From: an uncultured Clostridium sp. | GTDB lineage: Bacteria; Bacillota; Clostridia; Oscillospirales; Acutalibacteraceae | Reading direction: 5' to 3' | Assembly: GCA_934717555.1 (NCBI GenBank) | Contig: CAKUYY010000002.1 | Coordinates: 1 to 64,000 of the forward strand | Length of the DNA stretch: 64,000 bases | In this document: positions 54,815 to 62,676 of the stretch, one piece after another | Layout of the letters: each line of letters starts with the position of its first letter | How positions within the stretch are numbered: the stretch's first letter is position 1 | Notes under the pieces: model-generated | The model's database searches: none | Told to the model about the DNA's origin: nothing | Seen by the model: only the letters and a program-made list of their open reading frames with translations | Translations under genes and position numbers: made by a program

Positions 54815-57734
54815 GGCGAACCTCCTGTGTTTCCTGTTTCTCGATGGCGGCGAACAGGCTGCGCAAGCGGATTTTTACCGCGCCGAGATTGGTGATTTCA
54901 TCAATTTTAATTTGGGTATAAATTTTTCCTTCTTTTTCCAGAATATCCCGCACCTCATCGGTGGTGATAGCGTCCACCCCGCAGCCGAAGGAAACAAGCT
55001 GTACCAAATTCATATCGTCGCGGCCGCTGATATATCGGGCGGCGGCGTACAGGCGGGAGTGATAGGTCCACTGATTGAGCACGTTGACACGGAATTTTTT
55101 CTGCCGGCAGCTTACCACATCCTCTGAGACAATAGCTACCCCGTAGCTGGCGATCAATTTGTCAATGCCATGGTTGATTTCCGGATCCACGTGGTAGGGG
55201 CGGCCTGAGAGCACGATAATCTGTTTGCCCTCCGCTTCCGCGCGGGAGATAATTTCCTCCCCACGCTGGCGGACCTTTTCAAAGTACCGGTCGTATTCCG
55301 CATAAGCGTTCTTAGCGGCTTGTTTGACCTCTTTGAGGGTGAGGCCGTCAAAATGATTGGAGAGGATTCCCAGCATTTTAGCGGGGAAATCCTTTCGGCG
55401 GTGGATTCCCACATAATCCTTGATGAGGGTAATGTGTTTGCGGCCCATCTCTTTAACATTGGCCCCGATGACCTCCGGATAATAGGCGACCACGGGACAA
55501 TTGTAATGGTTATCCCCCAGGCCTTCGTCCAGATTGTAGGACATGCAGGGGTAGAAAATATAGGGGACATCCTCGTCAATCAGCGCCTGCACGTGGCCGT
55601 GCATCAGTTTGGCCGGAAAACATACGGTATCGGAAGGGATGGTATGCTGCCCTTGTAAATACAGTTTCCGGGTGGACAGGGGGGAAGGCTTCACGCCAAA
55701 TCCCAGGCTGGTAAAGAAGGTATGCCAGAAGGGGAGCAGCTCATAGAAATTGAGCCCCATGGGAAGGCCGATGGTCTCCCGTGTTCCTTTTATTTCCCCA
55801 TATCCCTGCAAAAGCTGGAGTTTGTACTGGTAAATGTTCAATTCCTCGGAAGCGTTCTTCTTGGTGACGGGCTTTTCACAGCGGTTCCCGCCAATGTATT
55901 TCCGCCCGTCGTTGAACGTGTTGACGGTGAGGCGGCAATGGTTGCTGCATAACCCGCAGGAAACCACGCTGATCTTATGGGTAAATTCTTTCAACTGCTC
56001 CGCACCGAGCAGGGAACTGGTTTTTAATCCCTTGCTTTTGGCGTACAGAGCAGCCCCGTAGGCCCCCATCAGCCCAGAGATATTGGGACGGACCACCTCG
56101 ACCCCCATTTCCTGCTCAAAGGCCCTGAGGACAGCGTCGTTGAGGAAAGTCCCCCCCTGCACCACGATACGCTGGCCCAGTTCACCGGGGGAAGAAGCGC
56201 GGATTACCTTGTACAGAGCGTTTTTTACCACGCTTAGGGAAAGGCCGGCGGAAATATCCTCAATGGTGGCGCCGTCCTTCTGCGCCTGCTTTACCGAGGA
56301 ATTCATAAACACGGTACAGCGGGAACCCAGGTCCACGGGATGTTTGGCGAACAGGCCCAGTTTGGAAAATTCCTCTATGGAATAGCCCAGCGCATTGGCG
56401 AAAGTCTGGAGGAAAGAGCCGCATCCCGAGGAACAGGCTTCGTTTAAGAAGATATTATCGACAGTACCATTATGGATCTTAAAGCATTTGATATCCTGTC
56501 CGCCGATGTCAATGACAAATTGGACATCCGGCATAAAGCTTTGGGCGGCGGTCAGGTGGGCTACCGTTTCCACAATGCCGTAATCCACACAGAAGGCGTT
56601 TTTGATGATTTCCTCCCCATATCCAGTTACCGCGCTGGCCGCGATGGAAAGATGAGGATACTCCTGATAGAGCTTTTCCAGGAATTCCTTGACGATGGGA
56701 ACGGGATTCCCGGAATTGGGCCGGTATTGGGAAGCGAGCAACTCTCCGTTCTCTCCCATCACCACAATTTTTACTGTGGTGGAACCAGCGTCGATCCCCA
56801 CATATAAATTGCCCTGATAAGAGGACAGGCTTTCTTCTTTTACCGTATATTGATTGTGCCGTTGGAGAAACGCCTGATATTCCTCCTGATCTTGAAACAG
56901 CGGCGGATTGTAGGCGAAATTGCCGGAAGCGGTATAGTGCTCAATTTTTCCCAGAATATCGTCAATCTGGATCACCTCGTCGGCGCAGAAAGCCGCCCCC
57001 AGCGCTACATAGTACAGGGAATCCCTGGGACAGATGCCCGTAGTATGCAAGGAACTGTCAAAACTTTTCCTCAGTTCCGACAGGAAGGTGAGAGGGCCGC
57101 CCAAGTATACGATATTGCCCGAAATTTCCCGACCCTGGGCCAATCCGGCAATAGTCTGATTGACCACGGCGGCAAAGATACTGGCGGCGATGTCGTTTTT
57201 GCGCGCGCCCTGGTTGAGCAGCGGCTGAATATCCGATTTTGCGAACACGCCGCAGCGGGAAGCGATGGTATAAATCTTTTCATGGCTTGCCGCCAACGTG
57301 TTCATTTCTTCCGGGGTAATATCCAGAAGCGTAGCCATCTGGTCGATAAAAGCGCCGGTGCCTCCCGCGCAGGAACCGTTCATGCGGACCTCCATGCCGC
57401 CGGTCAAAAACAGGATTTTGGCGTCCTCTCCCCCCAACTCGATGATAACATCGCTGCCGGGGATCAGGCGGTTGGCGGCGACCCGGGTGGCGTATACCTC
57501 CTGAATGAAGGGCATCCCGCAGCTTTCCGCGATCCCCATGCCGGCAGAACCCGACATAGCGATCTGTGCGGGAAGGCCGTGGAGTACGCTGTCCTTGATA
57601 TCCCGGAGGATTTGCGCGATTTTTTGTACAATTTGAGAATAGTGGCGTTCGTATGTTTTATGTATTACTTCGTTATTGTCATTCAGGACCACGCACTTAA
57701 TGGTGGTGGAACCTACGTCAAGACCTACTTTCAC
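54807..57734 (-). CDS. Acyl-CoA dehydratase activase-related protein, two BcrAD/BadFG ATPase domains plus DUF2229
   Basis: A 975-residue ASKHA-type protein. Domain 1 (about 1-270): GLDVGSTTIKC, ELGGEDAKI, CAGGTGAFIDQMA and SRCGVFAKSD, the last two holding the bridging-cluster cysteines. Domain 2 (about 310-575): GIDAGSTTVKIVV, DIGGQDIKCF, EACSSGCGSF and SRCTVFMNSS. The remainder, to 975, is DUF2229-like with CGLCSNHCRLT and IPSDTVCFPAKLMHGHV. Such proteins couple ATP hydrolysis to one-electron transfer to a dehydratase, but the role of this two-domain class is not established. Start is GTG after AAAGGAGATT. Confidence 0.88.
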   Translation of the reverse strand: MKVGLDVGSTTIKCVVLNDNNEVIHKTYERHYSQIVQKIAQILRDIKDSVLHGLPAQIAMSGSAGMGIAESCGMPFIQEVYATRVAANRLIPGSDVIIELGGEDAKILFLTGGMEVRMNGSCAGGTGAFIDQMATLLDITPEEMNTLAASHEKIYTIASRCGVFAKSDIQPLLNQGARKNDIAASIFAAVVNQTIAGLAQGREISGNIVYLGGPLTFLSELRKSFDSSLHTTGICPRDSLYYVALGAAFCADEVIQIDDILGKIEHYTASGNFAYNPPLFQDQEEYQAFLQRHNQYTVKEESLSSYQGNLYVGIDAGSTTVKIVVMGENGELLASQYRPNSGNPVPIVKEFLEKLYQEYPHLSIAASAVTGYGEEIIKNAFCVDYGIVETVAHLTAAQSFMPDVQFVIDIGGQDIKCFKIHNGTVDNIFLNEACSSGCGSFLQTFANALGYSIEEFSKLGLFAKHPVDLGSRCTVFMNSSVKQAQKDGATIEDISAGLSLSVVKNALYKVIRASSPGELGQRIVVQGGTFLNDAVLRAFEQEMGVEVVRPNISGLMGAYGAALYAKSKGLKTSSLLGAEQLKEFTHKISVVSCGLCSNHCRLTVNTFNDGRKYIGGNRCEKPVTKKNASEELNIYQYKLQLLQGYGEIKGTRETIGLPMGLNFYELLPFWHTFFTSLGFGVKPSPLSTRKLYLQGQHTIPSDTVCFPAKLMHGHVQALIDEDVPYIFYPCMSYNLDEGLGDNHYNCPVVAYYPEVIGANVKEMGRKHITLIKDYVGIHRRKDFPAKMLGILSNHFDGLTLKEVKQAAKNAYAEYDRYFEKVRQRGEEIISRAEAEGKQIIVLSGRPYHVDPEINHGIDKLIASYGVAIVSEDVVSCRQKKFRVNVLNQWTYHSRLYAAARYISGRDDMNLVQLVSFGCGVDAITTDEVRDILEKEGKIYTQIKIDEITNLGAVKIRLRSLFAAIEKQETQEVRHG

Positions 57735-58043
57735 AGATACAATCTCCTTTTCCCGTATTGGTTGCTAAGCGTTCTTTATGTTTGCTTATTAAGAAATGGA
57801 AGATTTTTTGTAATTTCTCAACATTTCTTCTTGACATTCTTTGTTTTTTCTGTATGATAGTAAATGTAAGATAACAGTAAACCCTTGTTGACTATTTGGA
57901 GTATAACACGGAAGAACAAACATTGTCAACTGATAAAATAATAATAATTCTTAAATTTTTAACCAGTCTTTTTATCAGTCCCCACTTTTCATAATTTTGG
58001 GAAATTCCCAGACGTGGAGGGGAAGAAAGGATGGAAAATTGCT
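57735..58043. other. Divergent intergenic region before the MarR gene
   Basis: AT-rich, 309 bp, no gene. It holds the plus-strand promoter at 57831-57858. A minus-strand promoter for the activase system must also lie here but I cannot pick one with confidence. Confidence 0.4.
57831..57858 (+). promoter_or_regulatory. Candidate promoter of the MarR gene
   Basis: TTGACA (57831-57836), 16-bp spacer, TATGAT (57853-57858). It would give a leader of about 180 nt before the MarR ATG. Confidence 0.5.
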
Positions 58044-58550
58044 ATGAAACTATCGGATCATTCCCTTGCGGAAGACTTATTTCATACCATACCGGTTCTA
58101 CACGATCAATTGGTCAAACCTTTTGAAAGTATGTTCCGGGAAGAGCTTAGTCCCATGCAGTTTTATACATTGATCGCCCTGCACCGAAACCATTGCATGA
58201 CTATGACGGAATTGGCGTGTCATTTTGGTATTTCCAAACAGCAAATGACCAAGATTATCAATAATCTGGTGGATTTGGAAATTGTATGCCGGATTCCCGA
58301 CCCTGCCGACCGCAGGCTGGTAAAAATACGGCCAACAAAAAAAGCTTTTTCGTATATTCAGAAATATCAGGAAGAAATTTGCCGGCAGATTTTGTGTTCT
58401 TTACATCAGTTGGATGAGCGAGACTTACAGGATTTATCCGACGCGTTGGGTGTTATTTATACCATATTGCCAAAGTTGTCTTTTCAGAACCGAATGGAAG
58501 AAGAAAAAGATCATCTATTGGAAACTGCGCAGAAGATTCCGTCAGCGTGA
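58044..58550 (+). CDS. MarR family transcriptional regulator
   Basis: A 168-residue MarR protein with a central winged helix (MTMTELACHFGISKQQMTKIINNL recognition region, then DPADRRLVKIRPT wing) and a C-terminal dimer helix. The ATG at 58044 follows GAAAGGATGG; the in-frame GTG at 58014 has no site. It diverges from the acyl-CoA dehydratase activase pair, which is its most likely target by position, but no palindromic operator was identified. Ligand unknown. Confidence 0.9.
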   Translation: MKLSDHSLAEDLFHTIPVLHDQLVKPFESMFREELSPMQFYTLIALHRNHCMTMTELACHFGISKQQMTKIINNLVDLEIVCRIPDPADRRLVKIRPTKKAFSYIQKYQEEICRQILCSLHQLDERDLQDLSDALGVIYTILPKLSFQNRMEEEKDHLLETAQKIPSA

Positions 58551-58610
58551 TATCCTAAGACTTTTCCAAGGTTCAGAATAAAAAATCTTCCAATAGGCAT
58601 CAGAAAAAAT

Positions 58611-58660
58611 AAAAAAGCTCCGCTATCAGATTTCTCCTCTGATAGCGGAGCTTTTTATTT
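58611..58660. terminator. Bidirectional terminator between the MarR gene and spoVAD
   Basis: A 19-bp perfect stem (58612-58630 with 58638-58656, loop 7) with A-run and T-run flanks. It ends both convergent genes and shows that no spoVAE follows spoVAD. Confidence 0.92.
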
Positions 58661-58667
58661 AGTCGGT

Positions 58668-59681
58668 TTACAGACTGCTTTTGAAATGGATTAGATGGGC
58701 AATTCCAGGGATGCTTTCCCCCTGTTGGGAAGAAGTGGGGGACATCAGGGCCCCGGTAGCCATAAAGAGTATATTTTTTAACTCCCCTGATTTTAGCCGG
58801 TTGAGAAGGTAGGAACACAATATGGATCCAGCGCAGCCGCAGCCGGATCCTCCCGCGTGAACATCCTGTTTTTCCCTGTCATAGATCAGTAATCCACAGT
58901 CTGCATGATTTTTGGAGATGTCGATTCCGTCTTTTTGCAGGAGTTCCTTGAGAAGTTCGCTGCCCACCTCGCCTAAGTCGCCGGTGACGATCAGATCATA
59001 ATCCCTTGGAGAAGTTTCTGTATCCTTTAGAAAATCTGTCAGGGTGGAATAGGCGGCTGGAGCCATCGCTGCGCCCATGTTATTGGCGTCTTTGATTCCC
59101 AAATCTGTAATCCGACCCACGGTTACTGCAGAAATATAGGGGCTGTTGCCGGTGTTCCCCACCACGGCGGCCCCAGAGCCAGTTACTGTCCATTGGGCGG
59201 TGGGAGTGCGCTGTCCGCCGTATTCCAGAGGAAAACGAAATTGACGTTCCGCCGAGCAGAAGTGGGAGGAGGTAACCGCCACACAACGCCGCGCGGCTCC
59301 AGTTTCCACCAGGATGGCGGACATAGCCAAGGTCTGGGCCATGGTGGAACAGGCTCCGTATTGTCCCAGAAAGGGGATGGAAAGGCTCCGAAGCCCAAAG
59401 GTGGAAGAGATGCACTGATTGAGTAAATCTCCGGCAAAAATGTAATCGATGTCGGAAGATGTGACTCCTGCCTTTTGCAGGGCACGGTTGACAGCGTCGG
59501 TTTGCAGTCGGCTTTCCGCTTTTTCCCAGGAGGATTCCCCAAGGGTGGTATCTTCATAAACAAAATCGAAGTGTTTTCCAAGAGGGCCGTCCCCCTCCTT
59601 TTTTCCACACACAGCCGCATATCCCTGTACAGATGGCATATGCTCCATTTTTAACGTATAGCGTCCCAATCGTTGTGCCAA
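58668..59681 (-). CDS. spoVAD: Stage V sporulation protein AD
   Basis: A 337-residue thiolase-fold protein: DYIFAGDLLNQCISSTFGLR, LGQYGACSTMAQTLAM, SSHFCSAERQFRFPLEYG and GSGCGCAGSILCSYLLNRL. SpoVAD binds dipicolinic acid and works with SpoVAC in loading DPA into the developing spore. Start is TTG after AAAGGAGGGTTTCC; normal residues (AQRLGRYT) follow. It lies 14 bp after spoVAC and is the last gene, since a terminator follows. Confidence 0.95.
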   Translation of the reverse strand: MAQRLGRYTLKMEHMPSVQGYAAVCGKKEGDGPLGKHFDFVYEDTTLGESSWEKAESRLQTDAVNRALQKAGVTSSDIDYIFAGDLLNQCISSTFGLRSLSIPFLGQYGACSTMAQTLAMSAILVETGAARRCVAVTSSHFCSAERQFRFPLEYGGQRTPTAQWTVTGSGAAVVGNTGNSPYISAVTVGRITDLGIKDANNMGAAMAPAAYSTLTDFLKDTETSPRDYDLIVTGDLGEVGSELLKELLQKDGIDISKNHADCGLLIYDREKQDVHAGGSGCGCAGSILCSYLLNRLKSGELKNILFMATGALMSPTSSQQGESIPGIAHLIHFKSSL

Positions 59682-59695
59682 AGGAAACCCTCCTT

Positions 59696-60139
59696 TTAAT
59701 ACAGATGAAACAGAAAGACAATCACGCCATAAAGAATAGACGCTGTGATACCGAATACCAGGACCGGTCCCGCGATCACGAACATCTTGGCGCCGATTCC
59801 CATGATATGTCCTTCACTTTTAAACTCAATGGCAGGGGAAACCACAGCATTGGAAAAACCGGTAATAGGCACCAGGCTGCCGGCCCCACCAAATTGACCG
59901 ATTTTGTCATATACGCCGAACGCTGTGAGAATGGCGGCCACCCCCACCAATGTGACAGAAACCGCGCATCGGGCATCTATAGTTTCCAGTCCGGTATTAG
60001 AGTACAGCTGAAATAATAGCTGCCCAATGGTACAGATCAGTCCACCGACTAAAAAAGCCCGGATACAGTTTCTAAGGGTTTTGCTGCCTGGGGATGCTTT
60101 GTCTGTCATATGGGAGTATTCCTGTTTGCTTACTTTCAA
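59696..60139 (-). CDS. spoVAC: Stage V sporulation protein AC
   Basis: A 147-residue membrane protein with about four hydrophobic segments: RAFLVGGLICTIGQLLFQLY, FGVYDKIGQFGGAGSLVPITGFSN and the C-terminal VFGITASILYG. SpoVAC is a mechanosensitive-type channel component for dipicolinate movement. I prefer the TTG at 60139, giving KVSKQEYSHM, because AAAGGAAG is 8 bases before it; a GTG at 60148 is the alternative but overlaps that site. First gene of a two-gene spoVA unit. Upstream GCATA with a following A-rich box weakly suggests a forespore promoter. Confidence 0.93.
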   Translation of the reverse strand: MKVSKQEYSHMTDKASPGSKTLRNCIRAFLVGGLICTIGQLLFQLYSNTGLETIDARCAVSVTLVGVAAILTAFGVYDKIGQFGGAGSLVPITGFSNAVVSPAIEFKSEGHIMGIGAKMFVIAGPVLVFGITASILYGVIVFLFHLY

Positions 60140-60276
60140 AAAAGCCACTTCCTTTCCATGTTATTTTTTCACTAATTGCTTTTATTATGCGAAAGGAACC
60201 CCGTTTCCTTCCTAAGCAAAAATTTTGGAGAAATTGGCGGGAGATGCCCCAAAGCTCTCTTTCCCTTTTTCGGAAA

Positions 60277-60335
60277 AAGAAAAAACAGGGTTCAGGGCCT
60301 ATCGGTAAGGGAAGATAGGTCTGAAACCTGTTCTT
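60277..60335 (-). terminator. Terminator of the rubrerythrin gene
   Basis: Imperfect inverted repeat on the minus strand (about 60316-60334 with 60289-60306, a few mismatches), followed by TTTTTTCTTTTTCC. Confidence 0.6.
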
Positions 60336-60343
60336 TGCATCCA

Positions 60344-60883
60344 TCAGTAATTTTCCGCTTTTAATTCAAAATAAGCCTGGGGATGTTTACAGGCGGGGCA
60401 GATACCAGGGGCACTTTTCCCTACATGGATATACCCGCAGTTGCGGCATACCCATACCATTTCCCCATCCTTGGTAAAGACTTTATTTTCTTTAAGGTTT
60501 ACGCACAGTTTACGGAAACGTTCCTCATGCTCCTTTTCCACACTGGCGATCATCCGCATGGTGGCGGCGATTTCCGTAAACCCTTCTTCCTGAGCGATTT
60601 CCGCGAACTCCTTGTACATTTCCGTCCATTCATAGTGTTCCCCATTGGCCGCATCTACCAGGCTGTCCAGGGTATTGGGTTTTCCGCCGTCGTGTAAATA
60701 TTTGAACCATAGTTCAGCGTGTTCTTTCTCATTGGACGCGGTAGCATCAAAAATATCCCCGATCTGCTGATAGCCTTCTTTTCGGGCCGTGGCGGCATAA
60801 TAGGTGTATTTGTTTCTTGCCTGGGATTCCCCCGCAAAAGCCGCCATTAGATTGGCCTCAGTACGGCTTCCTTTTAATTCCAT
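60344..60883 (-). CDS. Rubrerythrin
   Basis: A 179-residue rubrerythrin: ferritin-like diiron domain (AFAGESQARNKYTYYA, SNEKEHAELWF, MIASVEKEHEERF) and a C-terminal rubredoxin domain with CRNCGYIHVG and CPACKHP (CxxC pairs). It reduces hydrogen peroxide in anaerobes with electrons from rubredoxin or NADH systems. AAAAAAGGAGG precedes the ATG. Monocistronic with its own terminator. I see no convincing PerR box upstream. Confidence 0.96.
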   Translation of the reverse strand: MELKGSRTEANLMAAFAGESQARNKYTYYAATARKEGYQQIGDIFDATASNEKEHAELWFKYLHDGGKPNTLDSLVDAANGEHYEWTEMYKEFAEIAQEEGFTEIAATMRMIASVEKEHEERFRKLCVNLKENKVFTKDGEMVWVCRNCGYIHVGKSAPGICPACKHPQAYFELKAENY

Positions 60884-60994
60884 AAAAAATACCTCCTTTT
60901 TCTGTTCTTAGTGTGGATACTTTTCCCATTGCTTATTCATAGAGACAGAAAGAAGTTTTTTAAAATGAATTTTTTTCTTCTGTGTATTACGGGA

Positions 60995-61035
60995 AAAAGA
61001 AAAAGCGCCATGATATCCTTGTAGGTCATGGCGCT
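60995..61035 (-). terminator. Orphan intrinsic terminator upstream of the rubrerythrin gene
   Basis: Perfect 10-bp stem (61004-61013 with 61026-61035, loop 12), followed on the minus strand by TTTTTCTTTTTCCC. No minus-strand gene lies upstream of it, so it would end an unannotated short transcript or be a decayed remnant. Confidence 0.6.
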
Positions 61036-61160
61036 GTATTTTGTAAAAATTTATAACAACAGAACACACAAAGGGAGAGAGAAGCGTTTTCACCTGCCAT
61101 CTGCGGTGGGGCCCCGTTCCAGGAATTCTCTAAAAGATCTAATGGCCTGTGCTGAACTGG

Positions 61161-61195
61161 AAAAGTTTCCTCCATCCTTTTCAAAGGTGGAGGAG
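61161..61195 (-). repeat. Dispersed hairpin repeat, copy C
   Basis: On the minus strand: CTCCACC, TTTGAAAA, GGATGGAGG, AAACTTTT. It aligns with copies A (45278-45318) and B (53209-53249), with different but partly compensating stem bases. Confidence 0.5.
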
Positions 61196-61420
61196 AACCT
61201 ATCTCAGAAGATAATATGACACCTTAGGTTTCCAAAGGCGCAGGAGGTGAGGTAAAATAATGCGTCCGTATAGTTTTATTGTGGAGAAACCCTACCGGGA
61301 GGGGACTATTTTATGCCCATTTTTTTGAGAAAGAGGATGGGAGGGGCTTCTTGTTTGTGTTAAAATAAAAGAAAAAGGTCGAAGGTAATTTACAAAATTG
61401 GAAAAAAGGAGGGGATCATC

Positions 61421-61942
61421 ATGGAAGAGATGATGCAAACCAGCCGCTTATACATTGTGCCGCTTACACTGGATCACGCGGAAAAGGTTTACGCTCTCAC
61501 TTCCCAGGAAAAGGTGGCGCGTTATATGCGGTTTGATACCCATTCCTCCCTGTCCCAGGCCGAGAATTTTTGCGCGGAGTGGATAGAAGAAGGCTGTCAC
61601 GCTTATTGGATAGAGGAAAAGCAGACGGGAAATCCGGTTGGGGTATTTGCCTTGAAGCCAGAGGAAGAGAAAGATGTGTATTCTTTGTCCGCCTTTCAGG
61701 ATCCCAGCAGTTGGAATCAGGGGTACAACAAAGAACTGCTGTCTTTTTTCTGTAAATATGCTAGGAAGCAATGGGGAGCAAAGGCCTTAACCGCTTATGT
61801 GGTAGGGGAGAATATGGCCTCTAGAAGATCTTTGGAAAGGAGCGGCTTTTTCCTACAGGAAAAGATACCTGTTGCCGACCTGCCTTCCGGGCTATACCGT
61901 TACCGTCTGGAATGGGGAAAGGAGAAGGGGAATGTCTTATGA
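61421..61942 (+). CDS. GNAT family N-acetyltransferase (RimJ/RimL-like)
   Basis: A 173-residue acetyltransferase: TSRLYIVPLTLDHAEKV start, YWIEEKQTGNPVGVFAL, a weakly conserved acetyl-CoA region (SSWNQGYNKELLSFF) and ENMASRRSLERSGFFLQ near the end. The acceptor is unknown. AAAGGAGGGGATCATC precedes the ATG. Its stop overlaps the start of the sirtuin gene (ATGA), so acetylation and deacylation genes are coupled here, which may mean a shared protein target. Confidence 0.9.
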   Translation: MEEMMQTSRLYIVPLTLDHAEKVYALTSQEKVARYMRFDTHSSLSQAENFCAEWIEEGCHAYWIEEKQTGNPVGVFALKPEEEKDVYSLSAFQDPSSWNQGYNKELLSFFCKYARKQWGAKALTAYVVGENMASRRSLERSGFFLQEKIPVADLPSGLYRYRLEWGKEKGNVL

Positions 61943-62652
61943 CAAAATTAGAACTGCTGAAACAATGGGTGGAGCAATCCAATTCTATTGTCTTTTTTGG
62001 AGGGGCGGGGGTATCCTGTGAGAGCGGGATACCGGATTTCCGTTCCGAGGATGGCTTATACCGGCAGCAATACCGTTATCCCCCAGAGACGATATTAAGC
62101 CATCATTTTTATCTCCAGCATACAGAAGAGTTCTTTACTTTTTACCGCAATAAAATGCTGTATCTGGAGGCGAAACCCAATGAGGCACATAGAAAGCTGG
62201 CCCAATGGGAAAAAGAGGGAAAGCTGAAGGCGGTGATCACTCAGAACATCGATGGGCTGCATCAGGCGGCCGGGAACAGGAAAGTGCTGGAACTGCACGG
62301 ATCGGTACACCGCAATGATTGTGAGAAATGTGGGAAAGAGTACCCCGCTTCCTATATCAGGGATTCCCAGGGAATTCCACACTGTTCCTGCGGTGGAAGG
62401 ATCAAACCGGATGTTGTTTTATATGAGGAAAGCCTGGACGAGCAAGTGCTCACGCAGGCAATTGCCCAGATTCAAAAGGCGGAGATGCTGATCATCGGCG
62501 GGACTTCCCTGGCGGTATACCCAGCCGCGGGACTCATCCGCTTTTATGGGGGAAATCGGCTGGTTGTGATCAATAGGGACCCTACTCCTCAGGACGACCG
62601 GGCGGATCTGGTGATCCATGGGCAAATTGGGAAAATTCTGGGACAGCTTTGA
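61939..62652 (+). CDS. cobB: NAD-dependent protein deacylase (sirtuin, CobB/Sir2)
   Basis: A 237-residue sirtuin: GAGVSCESGIPDFRSEDGLY (NAD loop), TQNIDGLHQAAG and ELHGSVHRNDC (catalytic His), and zinc cysteines in CEKCG and CSCGG. It removes acetyl or acyl groups from lysine using NAD. The common Tyr/Arg pair that marks desuccinylases in the NAD loop region was not examined beyond sight, so the acyl preference is open. Start ATG at 61939 overlaps the GNAT stop, with AAGGGGAATG before it. Confidence 0.94.
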   Translation: MTKLELLKQWVEQSNSIVFFGGAGVSCESGIPDFRSEDGLYRQQYRYPPETILSHHFYLQHTEEFFTFYRNKMLYLEAKPNEAHRKLAQWEKEGKLKAVITQNIDGLHQAAGNRKVLELHGSVHRNDCEKCGKEYPASYIRDSQGIPHCSCGGRIKPDVVLYEESLDEQVLTQAIAQIQKAEMLIIGGTSLAVYPAAGLIRFYGGNRLVVINRDPTPQDDRADLVIHGQIGKILGQL

Positions 62653-62676
62653 CGGCTAAAAAGAAAGGGAAACATT

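Larger units (their letters stand above)
60884..61420. other. Intergenic region with repeat copy C and an orphan terminator
   Basis: No gene supported over 537 bp. Contents: a T-run-followed hairpin at 60995-61035 on the minus strand, the third copy of the dispersed hairpin (61161-61195), and, beyond it, sequence leading to the GNAT ribosome binding site. The 63-codon plus frame over the repeat has no family features. Confidence 0.5.

Noticed and set aside
61028..61219. 63-codon frame upstream of the second GNAT
   Set aside because: Spans the orphan hairpin and repeat copy C; no site or family.
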